Source: JBAYSY01 sp041675885 (GTDB lineage: Bacteria; Pseudomonadota; Alphaproteobacteria; Rhodobacterales; Rhodobacteraceae). Taken from it: a DNA stretch of 7,255 bases. The stretch spans positions 1 through 7,255 of the forward strand of contig JBAYSY010000074.1 of the NCBI GenBank assembly GCA_041675885.1, read 5' to 3'. The notes below the pieces were generated by a model. It worked only from the letters and a program-made list of their open reading frames with translations, was not told the origin of the DNA and ran no database searches. A program made the translations under genes and the position numbers. This document shows, in pieces, positions 1-4,940 of this stretch. Numbering within the stretch: the first letter of the stretch is position 1; every line of letters begins with the position of its first letter.

Positions 1-110
1 ACGGTCTTCGGATCGACACCGATCAGGACGCAGGCCCGGCGCTGAGAGATCGGATGACCCTTCATCGCCCGCAGCACTGCGTCCCGCCGTTGCATCGGCG
101 TCGTCAGGCG
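1..110 (-). mobile_element. IS3-family insertion sequence remnant (5' part of transposase OrfB, continues beyond left edge)
   Basis: In the minus frame ending at the window edge, residues about 160-190 of the chimeric frame carry the SQRRAC-V-G-DPKT pattern. This opens the OrfB (DDE transposase) part of many IS3-family elements, just before the region that leads to the rRRFGYRR motif. The DDE residues would lie outside the window. The usual OrfA helix-turn-helix frame that should precede OrfB is missing, and I see no terminal inverted repeat. The element is therefore either truncated or joined to the ParB gene by a deletion. The boundary is uncertain and is placed somewhere within 80-125. Confidence 0.6.
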
Positions 111-572
111 TGAGCGGGCCTGACGCGAAAGCGCGAGGAACAGGGCGTCGGTGGCGCTGTCGAGGTTGGGAAACAGCCCTTCCCCGGTGCTGCGCAGGAT
201 GAAGGCGCCTTTCTCCCAGGGCGTGACGGGCGCGCGCATCTCGTTTTCCGAGACCGTGGCGGCGGTGATGCTTTCGGGCGCGCGCAGGAAGGCGGGGATG
301 GTGGCGTGCGGCCCTTCGGGGTTGCGCGCGGCGAGGCGGCGGAACACGGTAAGGCGGCGCAGGCCGGAGATCAGGCCGTAGGGCGGGCCATCGGGGTCGC
401 CCGGGTCGGCGACGGGGAACAGTTCGATCGGCTGGCGCAGCCCCTCGGCCAGGATCGAGACGGTAAGGGGGCCGAGCGCCGCCTCGTCCAGCGTCAGGCG
501 GTCGCGCGGCAGGGCGTCGTCGCGGATCCCGGCAAGGGGGATGGCGAGGGGTGCGGAAGCTTGAACGGTCAT
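1..572 (-). pseudogene. ParB-like N-terminal domain protein fused in frame to an IS3-type transposase OrfB fragment (partial, runs off left edge)
   Basis: The minus frame is open from the ATG at 572-570 to the window edge (190 codons visible). Residues about 10-125 look like a ParB/Spo0J N-terminal domain: an IxLxxIR opening, LTVSILAEGLRQPIEL at 36-51, GLISGLRRL at 66-74 (place of the ParB GERR box, with Leu for Glu), and SENEMR at 108-113 followed by TPWEKGAF, like the ENxxRxxLsPwE motif. From about residue 160 (MQRRDAVLRAMKG, then ISQRRACVLIG at 175-185 and VDPKT) the text changes to the start of an IS3-family OrfB. No OrfA-like sequence lies between the two parts. In full-length relatives the ParB domain continues with helices that are absent here, so I read this as a truncated, probably non-functional gene. 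ParB-domain proteins bind DNA and CTP. This one could be a plasmid- or accessory-type copy rather than the chromosomal ParB. A start signal AAAGG sits 8 nt before the ATG. The ParB call is firm to moderate and the IS3 call is from remembered motifs. Confidence 0.7.
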
Positions 573-654
573 GGGGCGGGCCTTTCGCTGCGGGGAAAGC
601 CGCAGGAAAGGCCGGAACGGGTCAAGGCCATGTGAAAGGGCCGCCCGGGGGCGA

Positions 655-699
655 CCCTGCGCGACCCGCTGCCGGGCGCAGGGGCCCTTGCGGGCCCTG
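655..699. terminator. GC-rich hairpins downstream of hup (possible old hup 3' end)
   Basis: There are two overlapping inverted repeats. CCCTGCGC (655-662) pairs with GCGCAGGG (676-683). CAGGGGCCC (679-687) pairs, with one bulge, with GGGCCCTG (692-699). Neither is followed by a T tract on either strand, so an intrinsic terminator is only a guess. Before the 152-bp element inserted at 711-862, this stretch would have begun only a few bases after the HU stop codon, as expected for a transcript 3' end. The remaining 573-654 shows only the leader of the ParB-like gene. Confidence 0.25.
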
Positions 700-710
700 T
701 GAACGGCTCA

Positions 711-862
711 GAGACCGTTTGATAATTCTACTCCGACGGGCATCTGACGCGGCTTTCTGCGCTTCCGGTGCTCATGTGCATTGAGCACACTCCGCTCGTC
801 GCCTGCGGCAACCCCAAAAACCACGCCATCTGCCGCGCCGGAGCGAATTCTGAAACGGTCTC
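711..862. mobile_element. MITE-like element with terminal inverted repeats and TCA target duplication
   Basis: The ends are inverted repeats. The left end reads GAGACCGTTTGATAATTC from 711 and the right end, read inward from 862 on the minus strand, GAGACCGTTTCAGAATTC. That is 16 of 18 identical, and the shared CTCCG follows after a one-base offset. The element is flanked by TCA at 708-710 and TCA at 863-865, which looks like a 3-bp target duplication. The 152 bp are too short for a transposase, and by hand count GC is about 59%, clearly lower than the surrounding DNA. A 3-bp TNA duplication with ends starting GAG suits mobilisation by an IS5-family (IS1031-group-like) transposase, but that parent is inferred. 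It contains a perfect 7-bp hairpin at 768-788. Confidence 0.65.
768..788. repeat. Perfect 7-bp hairpin inside the MITE-like element
   Basis: GTGCTCA (768-774) and TGAGCAC (782-788) are perfect inverted repeats around a 7-nt loop, near the centre of the 152-bp element. No T tract follows on either strand, so I would not call it a terminator. It may be part of the element's structure. Confidence 0.5.
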
Positions 863-1150
863 TCAGGCGTTCACGCTGTCTTTCAGGGCCTTGGCGATGG
901 TCATCTTGACCTGCCGGTCGGCGGGCTTGGTCATGGTCTCGCCGGTCGCGGGGTTGCGGACCTGACGCTCGGGGCGGGCGCGGCAGGCGATCTTGCCGAG
1001 GCCGGGCAGGGTCACGGCGCCGCCGGCGGCCACTTCCTGCGTCACCACGGCGGTCACGGCATCGAGCGCGGCCCCGGCGGTCTTCTTGTCGGACCCCATC
1101 GCCTCGGCAAGCGCCGCCACGAGTTGCGTCTTGGTCATCGGTTTGGACAT
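863..1150 (-). CDS. hup: HU-family DNA-binding protein (95 aa)
   Basis: Histone-like HU protein: a small dimeric nucleoid protein that bends and compacts DNA without strong sequence preference. The 95-residue length fits the family (about 90). Residues 6-45 form the N-terminal helical dimerisation part (TKTQLVAALAEAMGSDKKTA). GAVTLPGLGKI (44-54) is the usual beta-sheet core. RNPATGE at 65-71 is the signature of the DNA-inserting beta arm with its conserved proline, and KALKDSVN closes the C-terminal helix. I chose the ATG at 1150-1148 because GAGGAAA lies 8 nt upstream and the family starts here. An in-frame ATG further upstream (1249) would add 33 unrelated residues covering the promoter. 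The stop TGA (865-863) is also the target duplication of the adjacent mobile element, so the protein end is preserved but its native downstream sequence is displaced. It could be an HU paralogue or an IHF-like member; the family is certain. Confidence 0.93.
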   Translation of the reverse strand: MSKPMTKTQLVAALAEAMGSDKKTAGAALDAVTAVVTQEVAAGGAVTLPGLGKIACRARPERQVRNPATGETMTKPADRQVKMTIAKALKDSVNA

Positions 1151-1225
1151 TCCATGTTTCCTCGTTTTCGCCCCGGTTGGTTCGGGATCGGACCTGCCCC
1201 GTTCCGATTGCGGGGCCACCACGTG

Positions 1226-1254
1226 GCTACACAGGTTTTCCGGGCACAAATCAA
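1226..1254 (-). promoter_or_regulatory. Putative sigma-70-type promoter of hup
   Basis: On the minus strand a -35-like TTGATT (1254-1249) is separated by 17 bp from a -10-like TGTAGC (1231-1226), about 75 bp before the HU start codon. The -35 box is good and the -10 box is weak (T, T/A-rich start only). An 8-bp palindrome CCACGTGG (1219-1226) touches the downstream edge of the -10 box. Confidence 0.45.
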
Positions 1255-1257
1255 GCC

Positions 1258-1274
1258 CTTTTGCGCTGCAAAAG
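1258..1274. promoter_or_regulatory. Perfect palindrome (7-bp arms, 3-nt centre) just upstream of the hup -35 box
   Basis: CTTTTGC-GCT-GCAAAAG is a perfect inverted repeat ending 3 bp from the proposed hup -35 hexamer (1254-1249). Its position suits an operator or activator site. It also lies about 75-90 bp downstream of the amn stop, so a weak terminator role is possible, but the stem is A/T-rich with no following T tract on the minus strand. No regulator can be named from the sequence. Confidence 0.4.
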
Positions 1275-1347
1275 CGCCGTAATGGCGGGTTTCCACCACG
1301 TCACGCGCCTGTCGCGGGCCGGCCGGGGGTCGGCTGCCGCCGCGCGA

Positions 1348-2829
1348 TCACAGGAAGGCGGTCTCGTCGAAGCTGCGCAACTTGCGGCTGTGGATGCTCT
1401 CAAGCGGCATGTCGCGCAGCTTCTCCATCGCCCGCACCCCGATCAGCAGGTGGCGCGAGACCTGGGTCTTGTAGAACTCGCTGGCCATGCCGGGCAGCTT
1501 CAACTCGCCATGCAGGGGCTTGTCGGACACGCACAGGAGCGTGCCGTAGGGCACCCGGAAGCGGAAGCCGTTGGCGGCGATGGTGGCGCTTTCCATGTCG
1601 AGCGCGATGGCGCGCGACTGCGACAGCCGCTGCACCGGGCCGGACTGGTCGCGCAACTCCCAGTTGCGGTTGTCGATGGTGGCCACGGTGCCGGTGCGCA
1701 TGATGCGCTTGAGTTCGTAGCCCTCCAGCCGCGTCACCTCCTGCACCGCCTCCTGCAACGCGATCTGGATCTCGGCCAGCGCCGGGATCGGCACCCAGAC
1801 CGGCAGGTCGTCGTCGAGCACGTGATCCTCGCGCAGGTAGGCATGGGCCAGCACGAAATCCCCCAGCGACTGCGAGTTGCGCAGCCCGGCGCAATGGCCG
1901 ACCATCAGCCAGGCGTGCGGCCGCAGCACCGCGATATGGTCGGTCGCGGTCTTGGCGTTCGAGGGGCCGACGCCGATGTTCACCAGCGTGATCCCCTGCC
2001 CGTCGGGCCGCACCAGATGGCAGGCGGGCATCTGCGGCATCTTCGCCAGCGGCGCCGCCGGGCGGCGCGGATCGGTCATCACCTGGTTGCCGGGCGCGAC
2101 GAAGGCGGTATAGCCCGACGCCGGATCGGCCAGCGCCCGGCGGGCGTAATCCTCGAAGGCATCGACATAGAACTGGTAGTTGGTGAACAGCACGTAATTC
2201 TGGAAATGTTCCGCATCGGTCGCGGTGTAATGCGTCAGCCGCGCCAGCGAATAGTCGATCCGCTGCGCGGTGAAGGCCGCCAGCGGCGCGGCCCCGTCGG
2301 GCGTGAGCGGGCGCAGGCCGTTGACGATATCGTCGTTGGTGGTGGCAAGGTCGGGCACGTCGAACAGGTCGCGCAGCGAGAAATCCAGCACCCCTTCCTG
2401 CGGCACCGATACATCCGGGTCGCCCGTCACCGCGAAATGCAGCGGAATGGGCGTGGCCGAAAGGCCGATCTGCACCGCCACCCCGTGGTTGCGCATCAGC
2501 AGTTCGATCTGTTGCACCAGATAATTCCGGAACAGGTCGGGCCGGGTGACGGTGGTGGCGTAATGCCCGGGGTGCGAGACATGGCCGAAGCTCAGCCGGC
2601 TGTCGGCCTTGACGAAGCTGGTCACGGTCAGCCGGATTTCCGGGTAGAAGGCGCGCACCCGCCCGGCCGGGCGGCGCCCCTTGACCGCCTCGGCGAAATA
2701 GGCGGCAAGATGGGCGGTGGCGGCGGAATAAAGTTCCTCCAGCCGGGTGACCGCGGCCTCGGCATCGGTAAAGATCCCGGGCGCCACGAGGGGCGGAGTC
2801 AGAAGCTGCGTCGGATCGGTGTCGGGCAT
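1348..2829 (-). CDS. amn: AMP nucleosidase (493 aa)
   Basis: Hydrolyses AMP to adenine and ribose 5-phosphate (EC 3.2.2.4) in the cytoplasm, a purine-salvage and adenylate-pool control reaction. The protein follows the Escherichia coli Amn pattern along its length (493 versus 484 aa). The N-terminal regulatory domain includes TVTRPDLFRNYL, RIDYSLARLTHYT and EHFQNYVLFTNYQFYVD. The C-terminal nucleoside-phosphorylase-like catalytic domain has ITLVNIGVGPSNAKT, WLMVGHCAGLR near residue 305, LAHAYLREDHVLD, TGTVATIDNRNWELR, ALDMESATIAANG near residue 410 and PYGTLLCVSDKPLHGE, ending in SRKLR. The ATG at 2829-2827 gives the normal N-terminus (MPDTDPTQLL). The open frame upstream is only GC-rich read-through past the divergent gene. 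There is no clear Shine-Dalgarno sequence. It is transcribed divergently from the epimerase-like gene, with 177 bp between start codons. E. coli Amn is allosteric (ATP-activated, phosphate-inhibited); I infer the same from the retained N-terminal domain. Confidence 0.96.
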   Translation of the reverse strand: MPDTDPTQLLTPPLVAPGIFTDAEAAVTRLEELYSAATAHLAAYFAEAVKGRRPAGRVRAFYPEIRLTVTSFVKADSRLSFGHVSHPGHYATTVTRPDLFRNYLVQQIELLMRNHGVAVQIGLSATPIPLHFAVTGDPDVSVPQEGVLDFSLRDLFDVPDLATTNDDIVNGLRPLTPDGAAPLAAFTAQRIDYSLARLTHYTATDAEHFQNYVLFTNYQFYVDAFEDYARRALADPASGYTAFVAPGNQVMTDPRRPAAPLAKMPQMPACHLVRPDGQGITLVNIGVGPSNAKTATDHIAVLRPHAWLMVGHCAGLRNSQSLGDFVLAHAYLREDHVLDDDLPVWVPIPALAEIQIALQEAVQEVTRLEGYELKRIMRTGTVATIDNRNWELRDQSGPVQRLSQSRAIALDMESATIAANGFRFRVPYGTLLCVSDKPLHGELKLPGMASEFYKTQVSRHLLIGVRAMEKLRDMPLESIHSRKLRSFDETAFL

Positions 2830-2970
2830 TGCGGGCTCGGCATGGGGTATCGGGGGGTTCGGGGCTGTTCGTGCGGCCCGAGACTCGCACCCCGCAGCGT
2901 GGCACGCAAGCAGGATATGGCACGGCGCGCGCCGCCCCGCCCCCATGGTGTCGCACCCGCCCGCTTTCCC

Positions 2971-3006
2971 TTGCCCGCGTCCGCGCGCGCACCGATACTG
3001 GCGCCC
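2971..3006 (+). promoter_or_regulatory. Putative promoter giving a leaderless mRNA for the epimerase-like gene
   Basis: TTGCCC (2971-2976), a 17-bp spacer and GATACT (2994-2999) precede the ATG at 3007 by only 7 nt. That distance would place the transcription start at or next to the A of the ATG. Consistent with this, there is no Shine-Dalgarno-like sequence before the gene. Both hexamers are moderate matches to TTGACA and TATAAT. Confidence 0.45.
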
Positions 3007-3846
3007 ATGAAACGGGTTCTGCTGTCCATCGGTCACGGTTATTCGGCGCAGGTGCTGGCGCGGCGGCTGGTGCCGCCGGGCTGGCGGGTGATCGGCACGA
3101 TCCGCGAAGCCTCCCGCGCCGATGCGCTGCGCGCCGAGGGGGTGGAGCCGCTGATCTGGCCGCACGAGACCCTTGCCCCCGCGCTGGCCGAGGCAAGCCA
3201 CATCCTGACCTCGGTGGCGCCGGGACCGGAGGGCGATGCGGTGCTGGCCCGCCATCGCGCCGAACTGATGGCGGCGCGGCCGGTCTGGGTCGGCTACCTT
3301 TCCACCACCGGCGTTTACGGCGACCACGCGGGCGGCTGGGTCGATGAGGACACGCCCTGCGCTCCGACCACCCGGCGCGGCCGGTTGCGGGTCGCGGCGG
3401 AAGCGGAGTGGCGGGCGCTGGGCCTCCCGCTGCATATCTTCCGGCTGGCGGGGATATACGGCCCCGGTCGCGGCCCGTTCGAGAAATTGCGCGCGGGCAC
3501 CGCAAGGCGGATCGTCAAGCCCGGGCAGGTATTTTCCCGCATCCATGTCGAGGATCTGGCAACGGTGCTGATCGCCTCGATGGAGCGTCCGGCGCCCGGA
3601 ACGGTCTATAACGTCTGCGACGACGAGCCCGCGCCGCCCGAGGACGTGCTGGCCCATGCCGCCCGGCTTCTGGGTCTGCCGGTGCCCCCGGCAGAGGATT
3701 GGGACAGCGCCGGGATGACGCCGATGGCGCGCAGCTTCTATTCGGAATCGAAGCGGGTGCGGAACGACCGCATCAAGCGCGACCTCGGGGTGGAACTGAA
3801 ATACCCCGGCTACCGCGAGGGTCTGACCGCCGACCTCGGGCCGTAG
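3007..3846 (+). CDS. NAD(P)-binding Rossmann-fold epimerase/dehydratase family protein, YeeZ-like (279 aa)
   Basis: Atypical extended short-chain dehydrogenase/reductase (COG0451 style) of the YeeZ type; substrate unknown. Residues 4-21 (VLLSIGHGYSAQVLARRL) form the first beta strand and a dinucleotide-binding loop with a variant glycine motif. LTSVAPGPEGD (67-76) follows, then GYLSTTGVYGD at 96-106, which is the STTGVYG hallmark of this group. RLAGIYGPGR (146-155) and the FSRIHVEDLA segment (176-185) are also typical. The usual catalytic YxxxK is not present where expected: RGRLRVAAE stands at 124-132, so enzymatic activity in the classical sense is doubtful. No signal peptide or membrane segment is visible, so it should be cytoplasmic. 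The ATG at 3007 is chosen because the beta strand starts right behind it; a leaderless start is likely. The gene stands alone, divergent from amn and convergent with the Trm112-family gene. Confidence 0.88.
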   Translation: MKRVLLSIGHGYSAQVLARRLVPPGWRVIGTIREASRADALRAEGVEPLIWPHETLAPALAEASHILTSVAPGPEGDAVLARHRAELMAARPVWVGYLSTTGVYGDHAGGWVDEDTPCAPTTRRGRLRVAAEAEWRALGLPLHIFRLAGIYGPGRGPFEKLRAGTARRIVKPGQVFSRIHVEDLATVLIASMERPAPGTVYNVCDDEPAPPEDVLAHAARLLGLPVPPAEDWDSAGMTPMARSFYSESKRVRNDRIKRDLGVELKYPGYREGLTADLGP

Positions 3847-3848
3847 GT

Positions 3849-3862
3849 GGGCGTTTCCGCCC
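3849..3862 (+). terminator. Short GC hairpin right after the epimerase-like stop codon
   Basis: GGGCG (3849-3853), loop TTTC, CGCCC (3858-3862), starting 3 nt after the TAG at 3844-3846. There is no T tract, so its termination strength is doubtful. Confidence 0.25.
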
Positions 3863-3891
3863 GCCATTCCGGTTGCCCCTGTCGCAACAGA

Positions 3892-3929
3892 GGGCAGCGG
3901 CCGCCCGTGCGGGCGGTCGGCCGCTGCCC
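3892..3929. terminator. Long GC hairpin in the convergent intergenic region
   Basis: GGGCAGCGGCC (3892-3902) and GGCCGCTGCCC (3919-3929) are a perfect 11-bp inverted repeat. An inner GCCC/GGGC pair (3903-3906 with 3911-3914) caps the loop. It lies between two genes that converge, so it could stop transcription from the plus-strand gene or act as a bidirectional barrier. There is no T tract on either side. Confidence 0.4.
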
Positions 3930-4004
3930 GGGCCGCTGGCGCGGCTGTTCCGGGCAAGGGGGGAAGGGTGTCGGGGTCCGGGCCTCGCCTCGCGCGGCCC
4001 GTAG

Positions 4005-4022
4005 GGTGCGCTTCAGCGCACC
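4005..4022. terminator. Perfect hairpin downstream of the Trm112-family gene
   Basis: GGTGCGCT (4005-4012) and AGCGCACC (4015-4022) are perfect inverted repeats; in practice this is a 7-bp stem with a TTCA loop. On the minus strand it begins 22 nt after the TGA at 4047-4045, a normal place for the end of the LON-domain/Trm112 transcript. A TAGGGTGCGC...GCGCACC core like this is common as a dispersed intergenic repeat in many GC-rich proteobacteria, so it may be a repeat copy and not a dedicated terminator. Confidence 0.4.
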
Positions 4023-4043
4023 GCCTGCCTGCCTGCCCGCCCG
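4023..4043. repeat. Short tandem tetranucleotide tract (GCCT then GCCC units)
   Basis: Three GCCT units followed by GCCC units fill the space between the 4005-4022 hairpin and the Trm112-family stop codon. It is outside any gene, so length change would not alter a reading frame. Confidence 0.4.
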
Positions 4044-4044
4044 C

Positions 4045-4230
4045 TCAGTCGATCTCCCGCGCCTCGTCGGCCAGCATGATCGGGATGCCGCCCCGGATCG
4101 GATAGGCCAGATGCGCCGCGCGCGACACCAGTTCCTGCCGCTCGGCGTCGTAGCTCAGCGGGCCGCGCGTCACCGGGCACACCAGCGCCTCCAGCATCCG
4201 GCGGTCGAAGGCGGGGGGGTCGCGGGTCAT
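4045..4230 (-). CDS. Trm112/YcaR-family small protein (61 aa)
   Basis: Belongs to the Trm112-like (UPF0434, E. coli YcaR) family. Eukaryotic Trm112 is a partner that activates methyltransferases; the bacterial members are poorly understood. The family pattern is complete: RRMLEALVCPVTRGPL (10-25), QELVSRAAHLAYPIRGGIPIML (32-53) and a short acidic tail. Only one cysteine (C18) remains of the metal-binding set; the CPxC second cysteine is Thr (CPVT) and the later one is Ser (ELVS). It probably does not bind zinc like YcaR or Trm112. The ATG at 4230-4228 overlaps the stop of the upstream LON-domain gene in an ATGA arrangement, and GAGGAGA lies 7 nt upstream inside that gene. This fixes the start and shows translational coupling. 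Confidence 0.88.
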   Translation of the reverse strand: MTRDPPAFDRRMLEALVCPVTRGPLSYDAERQELVSRAAHLAYPIRGGIPIMLADEAREID

Positions 4231-4883
4231 TGCATCGTCTCCTCGTCCGATCCGCCGCGCAGGGCGAATTCGATCAGCGTCACCAGTGTCTCGCGTCGCG
4301 TCGGCAGCGAGGGCGCCTCCAGCAGCGCCTGCTTGTCCTCGGGCGCGAAGGGGCACAGCACCGAAAGCGCGTTTATGAGCAACTCATCCTCGGCCTCGTG
4401 CAGGCTGCCCCAGTCGGTCGAAAGCCCCATCATCCCGAAATAGCGCGAAAGCTGGTCAAGGAACACCGGCCGGTCAAAGCCCGGATCGGTCTCGACCCCG
4501 CCGAGGTCGCGGGTGAAATCCGACCAGTCCACCTCGGCCCGGCGGTAGGGCACGAAGCCCGGCACCTCGCGCAGCACCCGGAAGCGCGAGATGCCGGTGA
4601 GGGTGATCATGTAGCGGCCGTCCTCGGTCTCGGAAAACCCGGTCAGCCGCCCGGCGCAGCCGATCGCATGGAGCGGCCTGTCGCCCGCCCCGGCCCGGGT
4701 CTCGGGCACGTCGCGCGGCTGCACCATGCCGATCAGCCGGTGCCGGGTCTTCATCGCGTCCTCCAGCATCGCGAGATAGCGCGGCTCGAAGATGTGCAGG
4801 GGCAGCCGCGCCCGGGGCAGCAAAAGCGCCCCCGGCAGCGGAAAGACCGGGATCACCCCCGGCAGATCACCGATCCGTATCAT
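4227..4883 (-). CDS. LON peptidase substrate-binding (N-terminal, PUA-like) domain protein (218 aa)
   Basis: This protein consists only of the N-terminal substrate-recognition domain of Lon protease, without the AAA+ and peptidase domains. IPVFPLPGALLLPRARLPLHIFEPRY at 11-36 (shown in parts by PVFPLPG and LPLHIFEPRY) is the classic domain opening. IGMVQ (51-55), GCAGRLTGFSETEDGRYMI (75-93) and GISRFRVL (97-104) form the beta domain, and a helical C-terminal part (about 138-210) follows. The 218-aa length is usual for these stand-alone proteins. Their role is unknown; recognition of unfolded protein segments is an inference from Lon. It lies 57 bp downstream of the cnoX-like gene and overlaps the Trm112-family gene by four bases, so the three are probably one transcription unit. 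There is a weak start signal (CAGGG directly before the ATG) and a TATAGG box 9 nt upstream, which may mark a secondary promoter. Confidence 0.9.
   Translation of the reverse strand: MIRIGDLPGVIPVFPLPGALLLPRARLPLHIFEPRYLAMLEDAMKTRHRLIGMVQPRDVPETRAGAGDRPLHAIGCAGRLTGFSETEDGRYMITLTGISRFRVLREVPGFVPYRRAEVDWSDFTRDLGGVETDPGFDRPVFLDQLSRYFGMMGLSTDWGSLHEAEDELLINALSVLCPFAPEDKQALLEAPSLPTRRETLVTLIEFALRGGSDEETMQ
4238..4244 (-). promoter_or_regulatory. Ribosome binding site of the Trm112-family gene
   Basis: GAGGAGA on the minus strand, inside the last codons of the LON-domain gene and 7 nt before the ATG at 4230. It is a strong Shine-Dalgarno sequence and supports this start over the in-frame upstream ATG at 4356. 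Confidence 0.75.
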
Positions 4884-4940
4884 GGCCCTGAACCTATAGC
4901 GCCGCGCGGCCGGGTCCAGCCCCCGTACCCGGCCCGGCTT

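Noticed and set aside
551..784. Small plus-strand frames (77 aa and 65 aa) across the intergenic region and mobile element
   Set aside because: They lack ribosome sites, cross the inserted element boundaries and overlap hup antisense.
711..862. The 152-bp element as a small RNA gene or riboswitch
   Set aside because: Terminal inverted repeats with a matching 3-bp flanking duplication explain it better as a mobile element. No promoter or T-tract terminator is visible inside.
2830..2970. A promoter for amn
   Set aside because: Candidate boxes (GATACC, TATCCT) lack a credible -35 partner at the right spacing, so I report none.
1400..3505. A 701-codon minus-strand frame overlapping amn in another frame
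   Set aside because: It is an Arg/Pro/Ala-rich shadow of amn without family motifs.
1177..3846. An 889-codon plus-strand open frame spanning hup upstream, amn antisense and the epimerase gene
   Set aside because: Only its last 279 codons are real. The rest is the antisense shadow of amn; its His/Gln/Arg-rich, low-complexity text is typical of GC-rich read-through.
2830..3957. N-terminal extension of amn by 376 codons
   Set aside because: It is antisense to the epimerase-like gene and resembles no protein. Family alignment puts the Amn start at 2829.
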